Assembly (NCBI GenBank): GCA_024036415.1
Contig: JAMWET010003607.1
Coordinates: forward strand, 109,501 to 173,500
Direction of reading: 5' to 3'
Origin: Prochilodus magdalenae
Taxonomy: Eukaryota; Chordata; Actinopteri; Characiformes; Prochilodontidae
DNA: 64,000 nucleotides
In this document: in pieces, positions 11,114 to 22,139 of the stretch
Layout: each line of letters starts with the position of its first letter
Numbering within the stretch: the first letter of the stretch is position 1
Notes under the pieces: model-generated
Told to the model about the DNA's origin: nothing
The model's database searches: none
Seen by the model: only the letters and a program-made list of their open reading frames with translations
Program-made: the position numbers and the translations under genes

Positions 11114-12540
11114 TATAAAATCCTAATTTGTTTAGCCCAAAATTTTAAAGTGCTTTTTCCATGCAAATTGAAAAATACATGAAAATGTAATAAAATATAT
11201 ATTGTGTAAAATGAAAAACAATAACACAGGAGGTTAGTGATATAAGAGAATTAAAACTCTAAATGAATAAAAGAAATAGTTATGATTATTGTGATTTATG
11301 ATTATGTAAAACTAACATTATGCGTATTATACACATTATCATTACTATACACAAAGATTAATTTGCAGATATATAGATTTAGTGCCATTGTGCCTTTGTA
11401 CACATGCATATGAACATCAACCAAATAATATATTATATAAGTCTTGCATGCAAATCTGAATAATGTAGTGATGTCATGCTGAGTAATGCATGCTGGGTAC
11501 TGTAGTGAAAGAACACTGGTTTACTTCAGTTCAGTTTAATTCATATGCTATTGTCTTTATTCCAGGAATGTTCAGTACCACAGAGCCTTTCCTGCACAGT
11601 GATTAAAAACAGACCAACAAGCAGCAACCTTACCACAGACCACAGACCACCAACACACGACAAACGACAACAGGAGAAACAACATAAATTCATGAACTCT
11701 GTGAAACTGATGCGGCTGAGCGGCACAAAACCTGTTGACCAATACCAGAGTTCTAATTCCGGCTTCTCAGTGGTATCTAAACCCTCTTGCTGCGATGCAG
11801 TCTCAGGCATCTGTAACGTGTCCCACAGGATGGACACGTGTCCCTCTAACAAGCCTGTTTGTCTTTTTGTGCTGATTTAACACACCCTCTCTGGCTCCCT
11901 GGTGCCCAAACCCACCACAAAGCCCCCCACCCCACCCCCATCCAGGCTTCGCGCCCCTGAGCCCCTCCTGCTCTCACTTCACAGCCAGTCAATCAAAGGC
12001 TGCAACAGCAAACACAGCAGCCCAGAGCAGACAAAAGGCTGGAGGAAGTGGGTGATTAGCGGAGAGATGTGGCCGCGTCGGTAAATACAGCTCCAGCACA
12101 CATGACAAATTCTCCCTGACTGTGGTGATGGCAACAGTGGTGGTTGTTGGAGGGTGTTGGGGTGAATTAGCAGTCAGAAAGCAACCTCCCCCCAACAACC
12201 CCGGGCAGAGAGTTATGTAACAGAACACTTTCATTTCTACTTAATTAACCCCAACACTGCCGAGCTGTAATCACTGCCACAGTCATGCAAATATGAAGGT
12301 CAGGCAATTAGCCAAAACAAGGCCAAGGTAGCTGAGATGCTAACAGAATCTTATAGTCACTAGCATGATCTCTAAATCCTCACACACTTCCCCTTCCCAG
12401 CTACACTAAAGCTAATCCAGCTAACTAACATAATCTTACAGTCATCATCACACACTGTCCTGCTGAGGTCATACTGATGCTAATGTAGCTAACAAGACAA
12501 TGGAAGATAAATCATCACATGTCTCTAAAGCATCATACAT
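11114..12540. other. Unique DNA, possible conserved non-coding block
   Basis: No gene is supported. Overlapping ORFs on both strands at 11541-11880 encode peptides with no recognisable family. The stretch at about 12235-12330 contains ACTTAATTAACC, an octamer-like ATGCAAAT and CAATTAGCC, a composition typical of homeodomain/POU-rich vertebrate enhancers. This is inference only. Confidence 0.35.
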
Positions 12541-14507
12541 GATTAGAGGGTCCTCCCTGAAACAGGTGGTGATCAAAGAGAAATCTCTGAAACAGGTGAT
12601 GATCAAAGAGTAATCTCTGAAACAGGTGATGATCAGAGGGTAATCTCTGAAACAGGTGATGATCAAAGAGTAATCTCTGAAACAGGTGATGATCAGAGGG
12701 TAATCTCTGAAACAGGTGATGATCAGAGGGTAATCTGTGAAACAGGTGATGATCAGAGGGTAATCTCTGAAACAGGTGATGATCAGAGGGTAATCTCTGA
12801 AACAGGTGATGATCAGAGGGTAATCTCTGAAACAGGTGATGATCAGAGGGTAATCTCTGAAACAGGTGATGATCAGAGTAATCTCTGAAACAGGTGATGA
12901 TCAGAGGGTAATCTCTGAAACAGGTGATGATCAAAGAGTAATCTCTGAAACAGGTGATGATCAGAGGGTAATCCCTGAAACAGGTGATGATCAAAGAGTA
13001 ATCTGTGAAACAGGTGATGATCAAAGAGTAATCTCTGAAACAGGTGATGATCAAAGAGTAATCTCTGAAACAGGTGATGATCAAAGAGTAATCTGTGAAA
13101 CAGGTGATGATCAAAGAGTAATCTCTGAAACAGGTGATGATCAGAGGGTAATCTCTGAAACAGGTGATGATCAAAGAGTAATCTCTGAAACAGGTGATGA
13201 TCAGAGGGTAATCTCTGAAACAGGAGATGATCAAAGAGTAATCTCTGAAACAGGTGATGATCAAAGAGTAATCTCTGAAACAGGTGATGATCAAAGAGTA
13301 ATCTGTGAAACAGGTGATGATCAAAGAGTAATCTCTGAAACAGGTGATGATCAGAGGGTAATCTCTGAAACAGGTGATGATCAAAGAGTAATCTCTGAAA
13401 CAGGTGATGATCAAAGAGTAATCTCTGAAACAGGTGATGATCAAAGAGTAATCTCTGAAACAGGTGATGATCAGAGGGTAATCTCTGAAACAGGTGATGA
13501 TCAAAGAGTAATCTCTGAAACAGGTGATGATCAAAGAGTAATCTCTGAAACAGGAGATGATCAGAAGATGATCTCTGAAACAGGAGATGATAGGAGGGTA
13601 ATCTCTGAAACAGGTGATGATCAAAGAGTAATCTCTGAAACAGGTGATGATCAGTGGGTAATCTCTGAAACAGGTGATGATCAAAGAGTAATCTCTGAAA
13701 CAGGTGATGATCAGAGGGTAATCTCTGAAACAGGTGATGATCAGAGGGTAATCCCTGAAACAGGTGATGATCAGAGGGTAATCTGTGAAACAGGTGATGA
13801 TCAAAGAGTAATCTCTGAAACAGGTGATGATCAGAGGGTAATCCCTGAAACAGGTGATGATTGGAGAGTAATCTGTGAAACAGGTGATGATCAGAGGGTA
13901 ATCTCTGAAACAGGTGATGATCAGAGGGTAATCTCTGAAACAGGTGATGATCAAAGAGTAATCTCTGAAACAGGTGATGATCAGAGGGTAATCTCTGAAA
14001 CAGGTGATGATCAGAGGGTAATCTCTGAAACAGGTGATGATCAGAGGGTAATCTCTGAAACAGGTGATAATAGGAGGGTAATCTCTGAAACAGGTGATGA
14101 TATGAGGGTAATCTCTGAAACAGGTGATGATCAGAAGATGATCTCTGAAACTGGAGATGATCTGAGGGTAATCTCTGAAACAGGTGATAATAGGAGGGTA
14201 ATCTCTGAAACAGGTGATAATAGGAGGGTAATCTCTGAAACAGGTGATGATCAGAAGATGATCTCTGAAACAGGTGATGATCAGAAGATGATCTCTGAAA
14301 CAGGTGATGATCAGAAGATGATCTCTGAAACAGGTGATGATCAGAAGATGATCTCTGAAACAGGTGATGATCAGAAGATGATCTCTGAAACTGGAGATGA
14401 TCTGAGGGTAATCTCTGAAACAGGTGATGATAGGAGAGTAATCTCTGAAACAGGTGATGATCAGAAGATGATCTCTGAAACAGGTGATGATAGGAGGGTA
14501 ATCTCTA
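12541..14507. repeat. 30-bp minisatellite, about 65 copies
   Basis: The unit is GATCARAGRGTAATC followed by TCTGAAACAGGTGAT. Because 30 is a multiple of three and the unit lacks stops in some frames, long ORFs occur on both strands (12866-14557 on +, 12533-13954 on -). Both are pure period-10 peptides and are not called as genes. Units carrying AGAAGATGATC or TAGGAGGGTAATC cluster toward the right end (14090-14490). Most units contain CAGGTG and the palindrome TGATCA. Confidence 0.98.
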
Positions 14508-15528
14508 CATTAAAGTCGAATGAGGTTTTTGACTCTCCTGTAAAGTTGCTAATTTGAATATTCTTGTTTTTCTCTGGACATAGATTATATACGTCTACTG
14601 TCTATCTGATACGTCTAAGTGCAGTAGCACATATGAATAATACATCCCATCTATATATGATTACTGCTCTCTGTCCTGTAGTGTTGAATATGTGTTGCAG
14701 GTCTGTGTGTATGTATGTTTATAAGTGGTTGAAATGTGTCAATTTTAAATACAGCATGTCTCGTATATTACGTCCCTCTGAGTCTGTATCAGTTGGGTTT
14801 GATGATAACATATATCATATATCTGAAACTCATCTACTGCTGTATCAGATTTCCGTCTGGGATGTTGGGATTAAGGCAGGAGGGCTGTGGGAATATGATC
14901 TTTATGGATCTTTGGATCTTTGTTAAGTAATGGTCGCGGTGTCCAGGGTTCAGTAATTAACCAGAGATTAGATGTTTGTTGACAAACTCTGGACGCTCCG
15001 TGGCACTTGTGTAACCCAAGCCTCGGCTGTGAGGGTAAATTGAGGGGGACTCATGCTGAGGCCGCGGTGGTAAAGGGTACGGCTGTAACTTTACGCCCAC
15101 ATGAATAAATGAAGGAGCGCTCGGCTCCGTGGCCTTCTCACTGCGGGGTGGAAATATCCTCGTGTGTGACGGTGCAGCGGCACGATTCAGGCGGCAATCT
15201 AATGCTGCTTTTTCCACTATGGGTTAGAACCTCCACGTCTGGAGGACAATGACGATGGACACGTTTTTCCACTCTCTAAGACCTTACCCGGACAAAGGGC
15301 CTCCCTGACAAAGGGCCACCAAGACAAAGGGTCTGCACTCCTTCTAAAAGTTTCCTTCTTTAGTGTTAGCATTAAAGCTACAAGGCTAATGTAGCTAACA
15401 GGCAATGTAAGCATATCCCCCACCAATTAGCATGAAGCCTAAATCATCACACACCTGCCTCATACATGTTAGTGAAGGGAAATTCCACCCATACTTCTAG
15501 ATTTCTGCAGTGTTAAAGGGTTAACTGT
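14508..15528. other. Unique DNA, no gene seen
   Basis: Short ORFs only (14564-14926 and others), without domains. The segment near 15365-15410 shares a TAGCATTAAAGCTACAAGGC-like motif with sequence near 56450. Confidence 0.4.
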
Positions 15529-15955
15529 AAACTGTTCACAGTGGTGGTGAAGGTAACCAGACGTCCCCCTCTAAAAGCTCCCTCACGGAAAGTTACTACA
15601 TGAGAGGGTTATGAATACGCTGCCTGATGTCTGAGACGCTGTTTATGATAGTTTGGAGAAGATCTCAGCCTTAAACTCCATTCATGGTGGAGGGATACAT
15701 GCTGCAGGGCGCTGTGAGGTAAAATAGTCCCCCAAAGAAAACTTCTTATTTCCAGGTTTTCCAGATTTTCCCATCATCAACATTCCATATAACACTCAGA
15801 TGACCCGTGTAGGTTCACTGGTGGTTTAGATAGTCAATACAATGTCTATATGTGTGTTGTAGACATGGAGAACCCTGGTTCCCATCACCACCACTGTATA
15901 GAACATCTGAACTCTCCCTCACTCTGTTTACACCTCACACCAAACGTGCTCTGAC
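15529..15955 (+). repeat. Dispersed repeat family A, second long copy
   Basis: This block is nearly collinear with 6334-6800. It carries GTCCCCCTCTAAAAGCTCCC, the CTCCATTCATGGTGGAGGGA palindrome, TCCAGGTTTTCCAGATTTTC and CCTGGTTCCCATCACCACCA in the same order and spacing. Confidence 0.88.
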
Positions 15956-16385
15956 TCTGACTCATAAACATGGACTACAGTACATTAGCATAACTAAACA
16001 CAGCAGCAGCCTAAACACTGTCCATGTGTACAGTGTGTCACACAGGGTCGGCGGTGGGGACCATCACCTGCCATCGCCCCCCCGGAGAGACATGTAACTC
16101 TCTGAAGGCTCGCCTGAGTCAGGTGTTGCTGTGAAAGCCCCTGCTCCCTCTCTGCTTCACCCTCAGGATTACCCTGTTAGAGGTGGAGCTGGAGGGCAAT
16201 TAGGGAACATCTGCTGCGCTGGGACACACAAAGAGGGCTTCCGTGGTAAGCAGGAGGGATCAGGAGAATGAGGACATGAACAAACGGAAAGGCAGAACTC
16301 TCAGTAAACATACATAAACACATACACATATACATATCCTTGGAGTCCACATAACCAATCATCTAACATGGTCTCCTAACACCTC

Positions 16386-17178
16386 GTACCTATGCATGAG
16401 GGCGCAACAGAGACTGTACTTCCTGAGGAAGCTGAAACAGGCTCAACTACCCCAGAAACCTCTGGTTAACTTTTACCGCAGCACCATTGAGAGTATCCTC
16501 TCTCACTGCCTGATCGTGTGGTATTCCAGCTGCACAGTCTCAGAGATGAAGGACCTGCATCGTGTGGTCAAGGTGGCCGGACGGATTATTGGTACTGACC
16601 TTCCCAGTCTGGACAGTGTCCATACCAGCCGATTAAAGAAGAAGGCCTCCAGCATTAGCAGAGACACAACACACCCTGGACACTGCCTTTTTGACCTGTT
16701 ACCGTCTGGCAAGTGGTACAGGGCTATCCGCACAAAAACAAATAGACTGAGAAACAGTTTCTTCCCAAGAGCTGTGGTCTCCACAACACCTCCACAACAC
16801 CTCACTGACTGAACTGATTACTACCTCTGTGATACCTCTGTGATACACCCATGCACATTTATATACAGCACTGAACTTAATTATAATCCATAGTAATTGA
16901 ACAACAACCTCCATACACTGTTATACTGCGCATTCTGCATATTTTGCACATCCATGCACAGTCACTTTACACATTTATTTATATTTATATTGATCTGCAG
17001 TTAAATGTCTTTCTCTACTTGCACTGCTTATATGTAAATTTCTCATGGGTAAATATGTAAATATCTTACCTGTATAATTTCTGCTCTTTCTATTGTTATT
17101 GTTGTTTTTCTCTTGGAGAGTGTCGCACTAAATTTCGTTGTACGCAAGTATAATGACAATAAAGATTCTGTTCTATAC
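16386..17178 (+). mobile_element. 5'-truncated L2-type LINE (C-terminal RT fragment plus 3' UTR)
   Basis: An ORF at 16396-16812 (138 aa) matches the extreme C-terminal region downstream of the reverse-transcriptase core of fish L2/CR1-group retrotransposons. Family-typical segments are QQRLYFLRKLK, NFYRSTIESILSHCLIVWY, LPSLDSVHTSRL and NSFFPRAV. It stops with TGA at 16810-16812. An AT-rich 3' UTR of about 360 bp follows, ending in AAATTTCGTTGTACGCAAGT and TGACAATAAAGATTCTGTTC, a typical 3' terminus. Endonuclease and RT catalytic domains are absent, so the copy is dead. No target-site duplication was resolved. Confidence 0.9.
16396..16812 (+). pseudogene. LINE ORF2 C-terminal fragment
   Basis: This is the coding remnant inside the L2-type LINE: 138 codons open to a natural stop. 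Only the post-RT C-terminal region is present, with no YxDD catalytic box and no endonuclease, because the element is 5'-truncated. It is not expected to make a functional protein. The apparent ATG start lies just inside the truncation point and is fortuitous. Confidence 0.85.
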
Positions 17179-17189
17179 ACAGGTACCTG

Positions 17190-17290
17190 CCAAACTCAGT
17201 GTTCCAGGTGGCTGCTACTGCGTTTAGCCATGCTAATGTTCTTCGGTCCATGTTTATAGAGAGAACTTGAGACCTGAGAGCTGTGTGTTT
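17190..17290 (+). repeat. Dispersed repeat family B copy
   Basis: The blocks AGTGTTCCAGGTGGCTGCTA and TCCATGTTTATA match, with changes, 57680-57790 (AGTGTTCCGGGTGACTGCTA, TCCATGTTTACATA). Two copies 40 kb apart indicate a dispersed element. The type is unknown. Confidence 0.65.
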
Positions 17291-17447
17291 ATTATATGTG
17301 TTATGTTTATTTATAGGGGAGTTAGACATTTACAGTGCTTCTCCATATTTAAATAGATGTTTTTAAGCTTTTTGAAGTTGAGGTATGTATAAACACTGCA
17401 GAAATGTAGAAGAATGGATGGAATTCCCCATCAACCACAACTGCGAG

Positions 17448-18694
17448 GCAGGTGTGTGATGATTTAGCTGTGTGGCGATTCAGGTGTGTGATGATTCAGG
17501 TGTTTGATGATTTAGCTGTGTGATGATTCAGGTGTGTGGCGATTCAGGTGTGTGATGATTCAGGTGTGTGATGATTCAGGTGTGTGATGATTCAGGTGTG
17601 TGGTGATTCAGGGTTTAGGTGTGTGGTGATTTAGGTGTGTAATGGTTAATGTGTGTGATGAGTAAGATGTGTGGTAATTTAGGTGTGGGATGGTTCATGT
17701 GTGTGATAGCTGATGTGTGTGATGATGTAGGTGTGTGATGGTTCAGGTGTGTATGTTTTTGTGTATGTGATTATTCATGTATGTGATTATTTAGGTGTGT
17801 GATGATTTAGGTATGTGATGGTTTAGGTATGTGGTGATTTAGATGTGTGATGGTACATGTGTGTGATGATGTAGGTGAGTGATGGCTTAGGTGTGTGATG
17901 TAGGTGTGTGATGATGTAGGTGAGTGATGGCTTGGGTGTGTGATGTAGGTGTGTGGTGATGTAGGTGTGTTTAGTTGATGTGTGTGATGTTCAGGTGTGT
18001 ATGTTTTTTGTGTATGTGATTATTCAGGTGTGTGATGATTTAGGTGTGTGATGATTTAGGTATGTGATGGTTTAGGTGTGTGATGATTTAGGTGTGTGAT
18101 GGTTTAGGTGTGTGATGATTTAGGTATGTGATGGTTTAGGTGTGTGATGGTTTAGGTGTGTGATGATTTAGGTATGTGGTGATTTAGATGTGTGATGGTT
18201 CATGTGTGTGATGATGTAGGTGAGTGATGGTTTAGGTGTGTGATATAGGTGTGTGATGATATAGGTGAGTGATGGTTCATGTGTGATGTAGGTGTGTGGT
18301 GATGTAGGTGTGTTTAGTTGATGTGTGTGATGTTCAGGTGTGTATGTTTTTGTGTATGTGATGATTCATGTATGTGATTACTTAGTTGTGTGATTATTTA
18401 AATGTGTGATGATTTAGGTGTGTAATAATTCATCTATGTGATGATTAAGATGTGTGTTGGTTAAGGTGTGTAATGGTTTAGGTGTGTGAGGATTTAGATG
18501 TGTGATGGTTCATGTGTGTGATGATGTAGGTAAGAGATGGTCCATGTGTGTGATAATTCAGGTGTGTATGTTTTTTGGTATGTGATTATTTAGTTGTGTG
18601 ATTATTTAGATGTGTGATAATGTATGTGATTATTTAAGTGTGTGATGATTTAGGTGTGTAATAATTCATCTATGTGATGATTTAGATGTGTGAC
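17448..18694. repeat. Degenerate minisatellite, AGGTGTGTGATGATTT type
   Basis: About 1.25 kb of imperfect units averaging 17-18 bp (AGGTGTGTGATGATTT, with GGTTTAGG and GGTTCATG variants). A larger internal duplication is visible: 17740-18000 resembles 17990-18350. There is no coding potential. The unit contains AGGTGTG, similar to a T-box half site. Confidence 0.93.
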
Positions 18695-20189
18695 ATTGTT
18701 GATGTCGTTTAAATTGAAGTTTATTAAATCTATTCCTGCCTGGATGAGATCAGAGGGGACAAACAGCACCAGCTCCTCAGACAGGCAGAGCTGCTGGGTT
18801 GGATCTGAGACTGAGTCTGCTCCACAGCAGCAGCAGCGATGCTCTTTCCAGACTACAGTGGGTATTTAAATATCTGGACTATGTGAATACTGACATTTCT
18901 GAAACAGGGAAAGAAGCAGAGTATGCACGCCTAAAGGCTTCACTCCCGCTTTATTTCAGAGGTGTAAGCCCCCCCCGCTCAACTCCAAACCACACACTCC
19001 TGTGCTGCTGAAACATGATGCGGTGCAGCCGGCTGCCTGGGCTGCTGTTACCACGGCAACAGTCGTCACAGAGGCTGGAAAGAGCTGCACTCACCTCTTC
19101 TGGAGTAATGAGCAGCTGGCAAAATGCCAGGGCAGCACACTCACACACACATACACACACACACACAATCACACATGTGCACACACATACACACACACAT
19201 ATCCGTCCAGTCTGCGTGTGTGCTGTAATGCTACGTGCCTACACTGTGTGAATGCTGATGCATTTAAAGGGATAGTTCCATTTAAAGTCTTTCCCACCAA
19301 CACCATATATACCCCCACCAACACCTTAAAGGGAGTCAATCAACCAGGACGTAGTATCTGAGGTTTGTGCTGGAGCAGCTGCTGACTGGGGTGATCGGTG
19401 AATACAGCGCTCTAACCCTTAGCTAGTTCTGGTGTTCAGACCACTCATTAACACTGCTAATGGGCTGGGAGAGAATATTTAAACCTGCTGGTCTTCTTAT
19501 CCTCCAGAATGAAGCATAAAGTGTTAGTTTCTAGTGGATCAGACTCTGTGGAGCTGCTTTCACCCTGAACATGTTCACAGATGTACTTTATAAACACATT
19601 TCCAATGGCATGTGCAGTATAGACGTCTGCCGCAGCATACTCCATTTCCTGAGCTCACAGTAAAACAAAATGCACTGTGGCAGACACACAGGGTCATAAT
19701 GCTTTCAGCACATGAGTGTTGACCTTAGGCTAAGTCAGAGTAGTCATTCGGCCATGCTGAAGGAACTTCCAGGCGTGTTAACTGCTCTCCTGTTAGCTGT
19801 GCTGAAGCTAAAGGGAAGCTTCTTCAGAGGGCTGAAATCCAGGGAGCACTCTGCTAAACTGTGCAGGCAGAAGTTTGATAACCCTGCTGGGCACGGCTCT
19901 TTACAGCCATGGTAGTACACGAGATTCTGTAGGAATGCTTGAACAGAACAGTGCAGTGCATCGTTAGTATCAGCCCATAAGGTAAGCTAACCAGTAAGCA
20001 TATTAGCTCATTAGCCAGGCCAGACGCTTTAGAGCATGGCTGTATCCATGAATGGGACACTGGGGTAGGGGGGCCACTAAATGACCTGGGGTGGGGGCGG
20101 AGCATAAACAACGTTGAGTACGGCTGTTCTGGTTCCTGTGTGGCTAATTAGCGTTCCAGGTCCTTTATTAATGAACCCATCACAAAGAA
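18695..20189. other. Mostly unique DNA with a (CA)n tract
   Basis: No supported gene. A (CACACA)n microsatellite lies at about 19134-19200 and creates artefactual TH-rich and VCVC ORFs. The remainder has only short ORFs without domains. Confidence 0.45.
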
Positions 20190-20478
20190 CAGAAGGCTGT
20201 CCTGATTAGTCAGAAGTCTAAATGTAAATCTGATCAGGTTTGTTCAGAAGCCTGTCACGATTGGTCAGAAGGCTGTCCCTGATTGGTGAGTAGATCAGGG
20301 ATCCTGACTGGTCAGAAGCCTGTCTCTGATTGGTCAGTACATCATGTTTGTTCAGAAGGCTGTCCCTAACTGTCTCTGATTGGTCAGAAGGTTAACTCTG
20401 ACGTGTCAGAATCCTCTGGTTGGTCTCTGATTGGTCTGAAGGCTGACCCTAAATGGTCAGATGGCTGACTTTGACTGA
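20190..20478. repeat. Degenerate about 30-bp repeat with inverted CCAAT boxes
   Basis: Around nine diverged units of CTGATTGGTCAGAAGGCTGT. Several keep ATTGGTCAG, an inverted CCAAT box. The units are too diverged for a precise period. Confidence 0.75.
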
Positions 20479-21349
20479 TTCAGTAATGTGTAATGAACGA
20501 CATGTAGGCATGTTGGAGGTTAATGATCTGGCTAGTGTGTACATTTGTAAAACCATTGAGCTCATTATTCATTTGTAACACTATATATTTATAAAGTTTA
20601 ATACTGTAATAAATGAATAATGGAAACATTGTTATATCACTGTTTAGCCACTCCCCCAACATGTACTGGAGTTAATAATGTGGCTGTAACAGCCTCCAGC
20701 AGTTACTGTCTCTGGCACAGACCCTCGCATGTGTGAAGCAGTTTTCCACTAATTAAACCCGATCAGGCTTTAAACGCCATCCAACAAAGAAAACATGATC
20801 TTTTGGATTAAGAACCGTCTGTAAAGTCTTCCCAGGCTTTCTGATGGAACAGTGTAGGAGCTTTGGCTTTAAATGAAGCCAGATTTCTGGAAGGTTCCAG
20901 GAACATCTGGTATTTCTCTCTGCACGTAATTCATCCATCCATCTGCACTTGGACGAGGTTAGAAGAGTCCAGCGCCAGGGGCTTGTAAGAAAACTCTGGA
21001 TCTAGATGGCTTACTTATAGACACCACAGAGGGGGGAGGGGCTGCGTATGCAAATAAGGCTCATTTTGGGGAGTAAAGTTTCTGAAGGCTCTCTGAAACA
21101 TCTCCCTACTGAAATATGCATTGCATACATGAATGAGAATTAGACCTGTGTGGAGAGCGATGATGGCCTTTTGACCATTATCTGCAAATATGTCTGAGGA
21201 GTATGAATCTGAAACAGTCCGTTGCCGGAACACCCCCCACCTCCCCCTATCTAACCGGCCCCTTAGCGCCCCTCAAATGTAGCTGAGCAGCCAAGTCAGG
21301 GTTAGTGTCTGAAGTTAGCTCCTTTAGCTCTGGAGCTACAAGTTAGTCA
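20479..21349. other. Unique DNA, no gene seen
   Basis: The ORFs are short and domain-free. The block at 21040-21230 (TATGCAAATAAGGCTC, GAAATATGCATTGCATACAT, TTATCTGCAAATATG) is rich in octamer-like motifs and is a candidate conserved non-coding element. Confidence 0.35.
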
Positions 21350-21612
21350 ACTGCTTTAGGTTGAATGGGTGGGGCTAAACTGTTGTAGGCTGGATGAGTG
21401 GAGCTAAACACCTGTATGCTGAGTGGGTGGAGCTAAACACCTGTAGGCTAAATGGGTGGAGGTAAACTGCTGTAGGCTGAAAGGGCGGACCTAAACTGCT
21501 ATAGGCTGTATGGGTGGGGCTAAACCGATGTTGACCTGTTTAGTTAACTGCTCTTGAATTAGCACTTAGGCCTGAGTTCCACCTGCTGAATGGGTGGAGC
21601 AAACTAATGTAG
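21350..21612 (+). repeat. 29-bp minisatellite (short array)
   Basis: About seven imperfect copies of GCTGTAGGCTGAATGGGTGG followed by AGCTAAACT. This is the same unit as the large array at 24432-25514 and, in reverse orientation, 44828-45352. Confidence 0.88.
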
Positions 21613-21719
21613 CTAAAACTAACAGGGCTTGCGTCTCAAACGTGTTAGCAGAGATGTTGACTTCCTGTTTGCCAGCCTCTTATTAGCACTTCCTGTTCCA
21701 CCTTGAATGCAAACTCCAA

Positions 21720-22139
21720 GGCTGCGTCCGAAACCGCCTACTACCGTACTACTCAGTAGGCGAAAGCAGTAGGCGAATCCGGAGTGGTACCGTAAAGCAG
21801 TAGGCGAAAGTTCCCCGGATGATGTACTGCTTCCGGTGAGATTTTCAAGTACGGGGGCACAGTACACTGTGATATCCCATGATTCCACTGGCGCTGTGGA
21901 GGCGTTCCGTTACGAGCATATAAAGCCCGTGTTACATGTTTATATGAATGAATGGCGGGACTTATACAGTGGTGGTGTGATGTGTTACGTCAAATGACGT
22001 TGGCAAGATGGCCGACGTAGTACGTCCAAGGTTGCGTGGATACTTGCGTGGATTCACGTAGTGAAAGGGCCTACTGCTTCCCTGGCCGGGCAGTGCGCAC
22101 TGGGATCAATCTACTAAGTAGGCGATTTCGGACGCAGCC
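21720..22139. mobile_element. 420-bp terminal-inverted-repeat element (MITE-like)
   Basis: The ends are GGCTGCGTCCGAAA-C-CGCCTACT on the left and its inverse with one mismatch (AGTAGGCGA, TTTCGGACGCAGCC) on the right, a 23-bp terminal inverted repeat. AGTAGGCG is repeated internally. The centre contains ACGTCAAATGACGT, a near-palindrome. There is no transposase ORF, so it is a non-autonomous DNA transposon. The flanks do not show an unambiguous target-site duplication, so the superfamily is left open. Confidence 0.85.

Noticed and set aside
12533..13954. 473-aa - strand ORF of SLIITCFRDY-type repeats
   Set aside because: Mirror artefact of the same 30-bp array; it even shifts frame with the single short unit near 12880.
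12541..14507. CRISPR-like regular spacing
   Set aside because: Repeats are directly head-to-tail with no unique spacers, and the genome is eukaryotic.
12866..14557. 563-aa + strand ORF of ETGDDQRVIS-type repeats
   Set aside because: It is produced by a 30-bp minisatellite; the opposite strand is equally open, there is no non-repeat domain, and unit variation does not favour coding.
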